Below are positions 1 through 6,369 of a stretch of 7,584 nt of DNA, piece by piece. The notes under the pieces were generated by a model, which had not been told where the DNA came from, searched no databases, and was given only the letters and a program-made list of their open reading frames with translations. Position 1 is the first letter of the stretch, and each line of letters starts with the position of its first letter. The translations under genes and the position numbers were made by a program. Location of the stretch: assembly GCA_026992215.1 (NCBI GenBank), contig JALXAI010000124.1, forward strand, positions 1-7,584. The letters run 5' to 3'. This DNA comes from Desulfobacterales bacterium. Lineage in GTDB: Bacteria > Desulfobacterota > Syntrophobacteria > B119-G9.

Positions 1-2
1 GA

Positions 3-1265
3 ATTGCACTCCAGGGATGGGCGTTTCTCGGATGGTACGGCAGCTTTATTAACAAGTTCATGTTATATCGAGACAGAAAATCTTTGATCACCAATCAAAT
101 TAATTTGCTGGGAAACTTGCTCGCGATTTTCATAAGTTTTTTTCTGCTTTACCAGTGGATGATTCCTGATGCTTACCACTATCCGCCGCTTGTTCCCAGG
201 GATTCAATTCTCTGGATACTGCTCTGGATAAATTTATTTTTCCTTTGCTGGCGAATAATCTGGAGAGTTTGCTGCGTGTGGCATCTTTATGGCCCGCTAC
301 AGGCCATACTGGCAGTACCTCGGCTGGTGTGGTCTAATTTCGTCAACTTTTGCGCGACGCTTAGAGCAATTCGGGTCTATGCGAGGTACAAAATAACGGG
401 TGAAATCATCCCGTGGGATAAAACACAACATGTATACCCCACGGTAGAAGAACTTAAGGCATACAGGAAAAGACTTGGAGATCTCCTGCTTGAGAGGCGT
501 TTTGTGACGGTTTCTCAACTGGAAAAAGCCCTTGCCCTGCAAAAGGAAACAGGCCAGTTGCTGGGCAGGATACTCCTGGAAATGAATGCAGTTTCTCCGG
601 ACGAACTCCTACAGGCTCTCGGACAACAATTCAGGATGGAAACAGCAGAAATCGATCCTTATGAGACTCCCGTGGAAGTTCTCAAACTTTTCCCCAAAAA
701 ACTGGCCGTAAAATATAACGTCTTTCCCATGGGACTTACCGAAGACGGTAAACTGATTATTGGCGCGGAAACATTGCTCCGTAGGGACATCCTGAGTGAA
801 CTGGAAAATGAGATAGGGAGACCAATAACCACCAGGCTCGTAACGCGGGGTGACCTGGCTTTTGCTATTAGAAGGGGTTACCAGCGCCTTGAAAAAGAGG
901 CTTCCAGACCACTTCTGGGTGAACTCGTTCTTCGCTCCGGTAAGGCCCGGCAGGAATCTCTCGATAAAGCTGCAAAAAAACAACGGGAATCATACAGGCG
1001 CCTGGGAGAAATCCTGGTGGAAGAGGGGCTGATCGATGATAAGGAATTCGCATCGGCACTTCAGAAATACGTTGAAACCTCAATGGAGAAAATCCCCCTG
1101 GGAGAATTCCTGATGCAAGAAGGACTGATAAAGCGCGAAGACTTATTGAGGGCTCTTAAAACCCAGGAAAATCTTACCCCCAAGTTTGGCCGGATACTGG
1201 TGGAAATGGGAGAAATATCCGAAACTGACCTGGAACAAATTCTCCGGGAGCAGCAAGATGACTGA
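3..1265 (+). CDS. nfrB: NfrB-like glycosyltransferase, C-terminal part with MshEN c-di-GMP-binding modules (5' truncated by window edge)
   Basis: The frame is open from base 3 with no stop upstream, so about 420 C-terminal residues of a longer protein are visible. The N-terminal family-2 glycosyltransferase domain lies outside the window. The GWYGSFINKFMLYRDRK stretch (bases 33-83) is typical of the membrane part of NfrB. Two hydrophobic segments follow (about bases 96-165 and 204-280), then an amphipathic stretch and a cytoplasmic tail. The tail holds a GspE/MshE N-terminal-type domain: two 24-residue motifs (471-629) and the alpha/beta half (630-881) with the LFPKKLAVKYNVFPMG signature. Two further MshEN-type motif pairs follow (912-1070 and 1095-1253). 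In E. coli, NfrB polymerises and translocates a glycan across the inner membrane in a c-di-GMP-dependent way; the same role here is inferred. The last 8 bases overlap nfrA (ATGACTGA), implying translational coupling. The Met at base 60 is internal, not a start. The family assignment is strong; the substrate is unknown. Confidence 0.88.
   Translation: MALQGWAFLGWYGSFINKFMLYRDRKSLITNQINLLGNLLAIFISFFLLYQWMIPDAYHYPPLVPRDSILWILLWINLFFLCWRIIWRVCCVWHLYGPLQAILAVPRLVWSNFVNFCATLRAIRVYARYKITGEIIPWDKTQHVYPTVEELKAYRKRLGDLLLERRFVTVSQLEKALALQKETGQLLGRILLEMNAVSPDELLQALGQQFRMETAEIDPYETPVEVLKLFPKKLAVKYNVFPMGLTEDGKLIIGAETLLRRDILSELENEIGRPITTRLVTRGDLAFAIRRGYQRLEKEASRPLLGELVLRSGKARQESLDKAAKKQRESYRRLGEILVEEGLIDDKEFASALQKYVETSMEKIPLGEFLMQEGLIKREDLLRALKTQENLTPKFGRILVEMGEISETDLEQILREQQDD
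471..1253 (+). repeat. Three MshEN-type motif pairs (six 24-residue c-di-GMP-binding-like repeats) inside nfrB
   Basis: Protein-level repeat following the MshEN pattern RLGxxLxxxGxxxxxxLxxALxxQ. Motif starts fall at bases 471, 558, 912, 999, 1095 and 1182. Each pair is separated by exactly five residues, as in MshE. Motifs 1 and 2 keep LG, the core leucines and the final Gln but have Arg and Asn where the mid-motif Gly is expected. Motifs 3, 5 and 6 keep both Gly and Gln; motif 4 keeps Gly but ends in Tyr. Only the first pair is followed by the alpha/beta half of a GspE N-domain. The other two pairs are stand-alone helical modules. Binding of c-di-GMP is inferred from family knowledge. Confidence 0.8.
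1246..1250 (+). promoter_or_regulatory. Ribosome binding site for nfrA
   Basis: GGGAG lies seven bases before the ATG at 1258, inside the last codons of nfrB. It decides the nfrA start: the frame is open further upstream, but only the 1258 start has this site and places a signal peptide directly at the N-terminus. Confidence 0.75.
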
Positions 1266-4200
1266 AATCAGGAAATTTTTTCTCTTATCAGTTATATTAC
1301 TGACCTTCGTAAATATAAGCACCACTGCTTTTTGCCTGGAAAAAGAAATTTCCTCGTCCCGTTCCTCGTGGCTCGAGAAAGAAATCAGGAGGTTCAAAAG
1401 CTACCCGCACCTCGACATGGCGTACAGGCTCATAAGAAAACATCGCTACCGGGAAGCCATCGGGGAGCTTGAAAAATACCTTGAAATCAACCCCGGTGAC
1501 GTCAATGCCCGCTTACTTTTGATGTACCAGTACTATGCGGTAAAAAAGTTTGCTTCGGCTGCCGGCCAGGCCGGTATTATCCTTCAAAAAGACCCTTACA
1601 ACACCAGAGCCCTGATTTGCAGGGCCTTCTGCTACTCCAAGCTGGGCAAGGTTCAAAGGGCTCTGTCCGACTTCAAGAAAGTTATTAATACCGCCGGAGA
1701 TACCAATTCCAGAATTATTGCCTACAAACACTCCGCATACCTTCTGGCCCGGCAGAAAAAATACGATAGGTTATTGGAATTCTTGGAGAGTATACCTCAG
1801 AAAGAGAAAGGAAAGGACCTGTTGCTACTTCAGGCAGAGGCCCTGGGAAAAACGAGGGGAAAGAAAGCGGCACTGCCTCTTCTCTTCAAACTTGCGCGGG
1901 ATTATCCAGAAGACCCCATACTGCTAAAACGGCTTGCTATACTGGCAGGCTTGTTGAACGAAAACAAAATCGCCACCCGATGGATAAGGAAAAGTATCGA
2001 GCTCCGCCCCAGTGCAGAATCAAAGCTGTTGCTCGCCAACTTCCTTGTTCAAGAAGGGAAACGAAAAGAGGCTCTTGAAGTACTGAACACGGTCAGTGAG
2101 CCTGGTGATCCCGGGCTTGCATTTGAAATTGCGAAACAGAAAGCTAACCTCGCGTTTCAGCTGGGACAACTTGAAAACGCCGAGAAGTATTACAGGCAGG
2201 CGCTTCGGGTAAAGCCGGACATAACGATTTACCGAAAGCTGGCTCATACCCTGGTAATGGAAAATAAGCACCGGCAGGCTGAAGCCGTGATGCTAAAGGC
2301 TACAACTCTCTCGAGAAAAGCGAGGGATTGGTTTACCCTGGGTACGATTCAAGCGTCCATAAATAAGCATCGTGCGGCCGTCGAGTCATTTAAAAAGGCA
2401 ATTGAACTGGGATTAAATCCACCTGAAAAAGCAGCGGCTTACGTTTCCACGGGTTACGAATGGATAAAGCTTGGGAAACTTACCGTGGCAGAAAAAGCCT
2501 TCAAGGACGCTCTGCGGATAAATCCGAACAGCTATTCCGCGAATAAAGCCCTTGGAGAACTCTATCTCAAGATGAACAGGCCGAAGCTGGCCGAAAGATA
2601 TTTAAAAGAAGCCGGGAAATTGCGCCGGGATACGACCACAAGGCAGGCTCTTGCGGTTGCCCTGGAAAAACAAGGGAAATACCTTGATGCCATCAGAGCA
2701 CTCATGGAGACCGAGAAAGGATCCGGAGAACGCTGTCCCCGAGTCCTTGAGCAAATAGCAACATTGTATTTCCGGGCGGGAAACCATGAAATGGCCGCCA
2801 GGTACTTTTTGAAGGCCTTTGAAGCGGGAGGGCGTTCCAACTACGAACTTCTGTACAAGGCCGCCACGAGTTACCAGCTGGCAAATAACCTGAGCTCGGC
2901 GATCAACATGATAAATGAGTACATCCGAAGCCCCGGATTAACCAGTAGAGAGCTCGGCCTTGCTCACAGGCAACTGGCAATAACCTACCTTAAAAAGGGA
3001 GAACTCAGGAAGGCAATCATTCATTTCAAAAAAGCACTCGAACTCAATATCCCCCGGAAAACGGCTACCAGCATCCATCTTCAACTCGCTTTTGTCTACC
3101 TTCGTCTCAACGCCCCATCAAGGGCTGCTTCAGAATTCTCAAAGGTGCTCGCACAGCAATCCCTCGACAGGGAAACGAGACTAAAAGCCCTGCTGGGCAT
3201 GGCAAACTGTCAAATCAAAATCGGGAATTTTTCAAAAGCGGACTATTACCTGGAGAAGGCCATATCCCTGGCAAAAAACGAGAAGTCAAGGGCCCTGATC
3301 TTTAGACAGCTCGCTGCCATGAAACTTAAAGAAAAAAAATACCATGAAGCCACACGTTACCTGAACTTGTTGCTGTCCGAAAAGAAGGGCAACTGGACGG
3401 ACAGGCTGAACCTGGGCTATGCCCTGAATGGTCTGGGAAAACACAGGGAGGCGATAGATGAATATTTCAGGGCATACGAGCAGGAAAGGTCTCCCGAAAT
3501 CCTCATGGCCATCGCAAACAGTTACTACCTAATGGATAAGCCCGGAGTAGCACTCCATTACCTGAGAAAGGCGAAACCCTTGTCAGACCGTCTTCCAACA
3601 GATAAAAGGCTCCTTATGCTGGAACAACTTGGATACCTCGCACTGCAGGAAGGCTCCCTTACCGAAGCGGAACAGAGCCTCAGGAACGCCCTTTCCATCG
3701 GGGATTCGGCAAATGCAAGGCTTTTTCTCGGAGTCGTCGAAGCCAGAAAAGGGTTTCCCGACAAAGCCATTGCCATGTTAACTCGCGGAACCTGGACCAA
3801 CCTGAGCAAGGAAAAACAGATCCTGCGGAAAAAAACCCTGGCTAAGTGCTACATGAAAATTGGGCAGCTGGAAAAATCGAGATCTTTGTGGAAAGAAATC
3901 ACCAAGGTTAGCCCTGAACCGGAAGCATGGTTTCAACTGGGGAAAGTTGAAAACCAGATCGGCAACCATCAGCAGGCGTTGCTGGACTATCAAAAGGCGG
4001 TCGAACTTGAGCGTAACAGCACGTACCTGTCTGCTTACGGGCAGGAATTGCGCAAGACTTACCGGCTCGCAGAGGCAATAGAGATATTTAACGAATCTCT
4101 CATGAAAGACCCGGATCAAATGCGCCTCTACCCTGACCTGGCCTACCTTTACATGCAAACGTACCAGAATGAAAAAGCCGTGAAACAGTTCAAGCTGGCA

Positions 4201-5046
4201 ATCGATTATCTTCCGCTTACGTGCTTCGACAGCGACAGTTGCAAGAGCAAGATTGAAACCCAAAAAGACAAGTACAAAAGAGAAATAACAGCGCTTACAA
4301 AGAAATTCTCGCTAACCGCGTGGGACGCGTTTGTGACGGGAGACACGGGCACCATCGAGAAAGGAACCCCGGGGGGTGGAGACAGAATCGTTGCAAGAGG
4401 AACCATGGGACTTGAAGCAAGCTGGGTAATTCCGAAAATCGGTTTTAGGGACTACCGGGTTCTTGAGGCCGTTGCCAGGACAACGGTGAACCTCGAAGAA
4501 GACTCCCTGGACCCAGACATGGACTCGTGGCAGGGAGCAGCTGGTCTGAGATACAAACCTTTCAAAAGATACAGGTTCAAAATCGGAATGGAAAGACTCT
4601 TTTCCATGGGAGAGGACTCGGAAGACAACTGGCTCGTTCGCGGCCTCTTCGATTGGTCAGACGGCTACGAACCGGATCCCGTAAAAACGAACTGGAATTA
4701 TTCATACCTTTACAGCGAAATAGATTATTACTTTCCTCATCGAGACAGAATGCTGTGGTACAGCGAATTCAGGCAGGGATGGAGTTTCAAGGTTTTTCCC
4801 AAGCTTGTTTTGACTCCCCACTTGATAGCAGATGGTATCTGGTATACACCGGACAGGGACGACAGCTCTTTTATCGAGGGAGGAATAGGCATATCCGGAA
4901 AGTATTTCTGGGGAGGGACAAACTACCTGACGGATCACCACAGTATTGAATTGCTCACGTATTACAAGAGAGGCGAGTTAACAGCCGGAGGCGTTGAAGA
5001 CAGAACCATAAACGGATTTTTTGCAACTCTCATAATAAGTTACTAG
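1258..5046 (+). CDS. nfrA: NfrA-like outer-membrane exopolysaccharide export protein (TPR superhelix plus NfrA_C domain)
   Basis: 1262 residues from the ATG at 1258, clearly longer than E. coli NfrA (about 990). The N-terminus MTEIRKFFLLSVILLTFV is a signal peptide ending near residues 21-24. There is no lipobox, because Phe precedes the Cys. From about residue 45 to 985 the protein is almost entirely tetratricopeptide repeats, with space for some two dozen 34-residue units (A-L-G-Y-A-P pattern, for example FKDALRINPNSYSANKALGE). From about residue 1016 (base 4303) it changes to alternating, aromatic-rich strands with NWNYSYLYSEIDYYF, the NfrA C-terminal domain. It ends in FFATLIISY, a terminal aromatic as expected for an outer-membrane barrel beta-signal. 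By analogy with NfrA and PgaA, the TPRs would scaffold the periplasmic path and the C-terminal part would form the outer-membrane pore for the glycan made by NfrB. In E. coli this protein is needed for phage N4 adsorption. Overlap with nfrB supports one operon. A role as a phage receptor here is only speculation. Confidence 0.88.
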   Translation: MTEIRKFFLLSVILLTFVNISTTAFCLEKEISSSRSSWLEKEIRRFKSYPHLDMAYRLIRKHRYREAIGELEKYLEINPGDVNARLLLMYQYYAVKKFASAAGQAGIILQKDPYNTRALICRAFCYSKLGKVQRALSDFKKVINTAGDTNSRIIAYKHSAYLLARQKKYDRLLEFLESIPQKEKGKDLLLLQAEALGKTRGKKAALPLLFKLARDYPEDPILLKRLAILAGLLNENKIATRWIRKSIELRPSAESKLLLANFLVQEGKRKEALEVLNTVSEPGDPGLAFEIAKQKANLAFQLGQLENAEKYYRQALRVKPDITIYRKLAHTLVMENKHRQAEAVMLKATTLSRKARDWFTLGTIQASINKHRAAVESFKKAIELGLNPPEKAAAYVSTGYEWIKLGKLTVAEKAFKDALRINPNSYSANKALGELYLKMNRPKLAERYLKEAGKLRRDTTTRQALAVALEKQGKYLDAIRALMETEKGSGERCPRVLEQIATLYFRAGNHEMAARYFLKAFEAGGRSNYELLYKAATSYQLANNLSSAINMINEYIRSPGLTSRELGLAHRQLAITYLKKGELRKAIIHFKKALELNIPRKTATSIHLQLAFVYLRLNAPSRAASEFSKVLAQQSLDRETRLKALLGMANCQIKIGNFSKADYYLEKAISLAKNEKSRALIFRQLAAMKLKEKKYHEATRYLNLLLSEKKGNWTDRLNLGYALNGLGKHREAIDEYFRAYEQERSPEILMAIANSYYLMDKPGVALHYLRKAKPLSDRLPTDKRLLMLEQLGYLALQEGSLTEAEQSLRNALSIGDSANARLFLGVVEARKGFPDKAIAMLTRGTWTNLSKEKQILRKKTLAKCYMKIGQLEKSRSLWKEITKVSPEPEAWFQLGKVENQIGNHQQALLDYQKAVELERNSTYLSAYGQELRKTYRLAEAIEIFNESLMKDPDQMRLYPDLAYLYMQTYQNEKAVKQFKLAIDYLPLTCFDSDSCKSKIETQKDKYKREITALTKKFSLTAWDAFVTGDTGTIEKGTPGGGDRIVARGTMGLEASWVIPKIGFRDYRVLEAVARTTVNLEEDSLDPDMDSWQGAAGLRYKPFKRYRFKIGMERLFSMGEDSEDNWLVRGLFDWSDGYEPDPVKTNWNYSYLYSEIDYYFPHRDRMLWYSEFRQGWSFKVFPKLVLTPHLIADGIWYTPDRDDSSFIEGGIGISGKYFWGGTNYLTDHHSIELLTYYKRGELTAGGVEDRTINGFFATLIISY

Positions 5047-5130
5047 AGCCAAAGGGAGATTCGTGGGTTACATATAAATCTGCACGACAAGTAGCATTGA
5101 GTTCAATTTCGGAAAAGGCCAGGGAAATGA

Positions 5131-5137
5131 AAGAAGG
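5131..5137 (+). promoter_or_regulatory. Likely ribosome binding site of the DUF4434-like gene
   Basis: AAGAAGG four bases before the ATG at 5142; spacing is slightly short. It favours the 5142 start over the ATG at 5127 (AAAAGG about eight bases upstream) and the TTG at 5097, which would put a polar, charged extension in front of the signal peptide. Confidence 0.45.
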
Positions 5138-5141
5138 CACC

Positions 5142-6125
5142 ATGACCAGAATCCGCTTCGTTTTAATCGTGCTTCTAGTTTTTTCGACATTAACTGCTCC
5201 GGCGTGGGCCGACGGCAGTGTATCATCCACTTTTATTCAGATCGATAGCGGAAAGGCATCGCTATCCCTTTCGGACTGGAAGCAAATCTTAGCATCGTTT
5301 CATGCACTGGGTATTGGTGATGTCGTTCTTCAATGGACCGCGACCAACAAAGCGCCTTATTTCAAACCTTATCAAAAAGTTAAAATGCCTCTGGCCCTCG
5401 CAGAATTTCTTGACATCGCCCATCAAAACCATCTCAGGGTAAAGATCGGTCTTCTCCATGACCCCGAGTTCTGGGTGCGCATCAAGGAAAGACCGAGCAG
5501 CCTTAACGTTTATTTTACCCGGGTCACGGAGGATTCACTTAGATTGGCAGAAGAACTTCTGCCCGAAATTGCTTCGCATCCTGCCTTTGCCGGATGGTAC
5601 ATTCCCCAGGAAATAGACGATGTTAACTGGAAAGAACGGAAAAAAAGAAAAGTACTCTGCCATTTCATGAAAGACATAACCTCCCGTTTAAAAATCATCG
5701 CCCCGAGGGCATCTATTTCCATATCAACTTTTTCCAACGGAGAACTGAGCCCCGGGGGATTTGCAAGCATGTGGGACGAGCTTCTCTCGTCTTCCAGGCT
5801 CGACACAGTCTACTTTCAGGATGGCATTGGTACGAAAAAGCTGGACTTTTACAGCGTTCCGATATATTTTAAAAGTCTAAAAGTTGTCACGGAAAAGCAC
5901 GGGGTCAGTTTCATACCGATAGTTGAATTCTTCGAAATACCCGAACCCGGTGGCAGTGAGAAGGGATTTGGTGCTGGATCTACGAATAGGATCAAAAAAC
6001 AGCTGAAGATAGCTTCCGCGTACTCAAGTAAGATATCGTGCTTCGGTCTGACAGAATGCCTGATCTTGAAATCACCCCGCTGCCGCAGTTTACTGAGAAT
6101 ACTTAAAACCTGGCAGAATAGATAG
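5142..6125 (+). CDS. Secreted DUF4434-like, TIM-barrel glycosidase-like protein
   Basis: 327 residues from the chosen ATG. Residues 1-23 are a signal peptide (MTRIRF, a hydrophobic core, then a cut after AWA). The mature protein begins with an FIQID strand and then LGIGDVVLQWTATN (residues 56-69), a pattern I associate with DUF4434 proteins, which are predicted to be glycoside-hydrolase-like TIM barrels. Acidic residues in family-like positions are E157, D159 and D160 in GWYIPQEIDD, D227 in YFQDGIG, and E262/E265 in IVEFFE; these are candidates for a catalytic or sugar-binding centre, not proven. The IKKQLKIASAY stretch near residue 284 also fits. The gene lies 95 bases after nfrA on the same strand, like ybcH after nfrA in E. 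coli, so it is likely a periplasmic enzyme that trims or processes the exported glycan. Starts at 5127 or 5097 (TTG) are possible. Family assignment is from remembered motifs. Confidence 0.72.
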   Translation: MTRIRFVLIVLLVFSTLTAPAWADGSVSSTFIQIDSGKASLSLSDWKQILASFHALGIGDVVLQWTATNKAPYFKPYQKVKMPLALAEFLDIAHQNHLRVKIGLLHDPEFWVRIKERPSSLNVYFTRVTEDSLRLAEELLPEIASHPAFAGWYIPQEIDDVNWKERKKRKVLCHFMKDITSRLKIIAPRASISISTFSNGELSPGGFASMWDELLSSSRLDTVYFQDGIGTKKLDFYSVPIYFKSLKVVTEKHGVSFIPIVEFFEIPEPGGSEKGFGAGSTNRIKKQLKIASAYSSKISCFGLTECLILKSPRCRSLLRILKTWQNR

Positions 6126-6135
6126 ACGGTCGCAA

Positions 6136-6156
6136 GGAGCCGGAGGAGGCTTTATT
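6136..6156 (+). terminator. Weak candidate terminator after the DUF4434-like gene
   Basis: A short stem AGCC/GGCT, extendable by two G-U pairs, with the six-base loop GGAGGA, is followed by TTTATT eleven bases after the stop codon. The stem is short and the T-run interrupted, so this is weak. It would separate the nfr operon from the sigma-54 gene downstream. Confidence 0.25.
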
Positions 6157-6187
6157 GTAATCCCGGGTCACGAAATGGGGTCAGTGA

Positions 6188-6199
6188 GAAAATATTTTC
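6188..6199. promoter_or_regulatory. Perfect 12-base palindrome, candidate activator site
   Basis: GAAAATATTTTC is a perfect dyad about 110-120 bases upstream of the sigma-54 promoter. The distance suits an enhancer-binding protein such as a PrsR-type regulator, but AT-rich palindromes also arise by chance and I know no consensus that it matches. Confidence 0.3.
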
Positions 6200-6207
6200 A
6201 TAATTTG

Positions 6208-6221
6208 GGAAACTTATTTCC
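6208..6221. promoter_or_regulatory. Short inverted repeat, candidate operator or enhancer half-sites
   Basis: GGAAA, four bases, TTTCC, beginning nine bases after the 12-base palindrome. Together they could form a pair of activator sites upstream of the sigma-54 promoter. Evidence is symmetry and position only. Confidence 0.22.
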
Positions 6222-6309
6222 AGTTGAGGTTTCTCCGCAGAGCTAACAGAACTTGTCCATGACGTGATAACCCACTGAAATTCCCGGACATATTCTCCTC
6301 GCAACTACA

Positions 6310-6324
6310 TGGCATAGATCTTGC
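6310..6324 (+). promoter_or_regulatory. Sigma-54 (RpoN) -24/-12 promoter
   Basis: TGGCATAGATCTTGC matches the sigma-54 consensus TGGCAYRNNNNTTGC at every specified base. GG (6311-6312) and GC (6323-6324) have exactly the required ten bases between them. Transcription should start near 6336, giving a leader of about 34 bases with a good ribosome binding site before the ATG at 6370. Exosortase/PEP-CTERM systems often carry the PrsK/PrsR two-component pair, in which PrsR is a sigma-54-type activator, so the context agrees. Confidence 0.72.
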
Positions 6325-6357
6325 GATCCAATGATATCATAGCGGAAAAATAGGATC

Positions 6358-6362
6358 GGAGG
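6358..6362 (+). promoter_or_regulatory. Strong ribosome binding site of the PEP-CTERM gene
   Basis: GGAGG seven bases before the ATG at 6370, the strongest Shine-Dalgarno sequence in the window. It fixes the start and suggests high expression once the promoter is on. Confidence 0.8.
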
Positions 6363-6369
6363 AAAAGAC

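Larger units (their letters stand above)
6126..6369 (+). other. 244-base regulatory intergenic region upstream of the PEP-CTERM gene
   Basis: No convincing coding frame. It holds the weak hairpin at 6136-6156, two inverted repeats (6188-6199, 6208-6221), a sigma-54 promoter (6310-6324), a palindrome at the predicted transcription start (6331-6340) and a Shine-Dalgarno sequence (6358-6362). The repeats sit roughly 90-125 bases upstream of the promoter, a usual distance for enhancer sites of sigma-54 activators. Confidence 0.6.

Noticed and set aside
1186..1257. Upstream TTG start for nfrA adding 24 residues
   Set aside because: It would overlap nfrB deeply and bury the signal peptide. The ATG at 1258 has GGGAG at seven bases and an immediate signal peptide.
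1310..1326. Lipoprotein signal at the NfrA N-terminus (Cys after the hydrophobic core)
   Set aside because: The residue before the Cys is Phe, which does not fit a lipobox. An ordinary signal peptidase I site is more likely.
3778..4263. 161-codon minus-strand open frame inside nfrA
   Set aside because: It lies wholly within the clear TPR-coding frame, has a composition typical of an antisense shadow, and has no recognisable domain.
4527..4949. 140-codon plus-strand frame inside the NfrA_C region
   Set aside because: It is an alternative frame of the conserved outer-membrane domain, basic and low in structure, with no ribosome binding site seen.
6126..6165. Possible c-di-GMP (GEMM-I) riboswitch, because of a CGCAAGGAGCCGGAGG-like string after the DUF4434-like stop
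   Set aside because: Only a short similarity to one internal segment. The tetraloop and receptor order and the paired stems of GEMM-I are not found.
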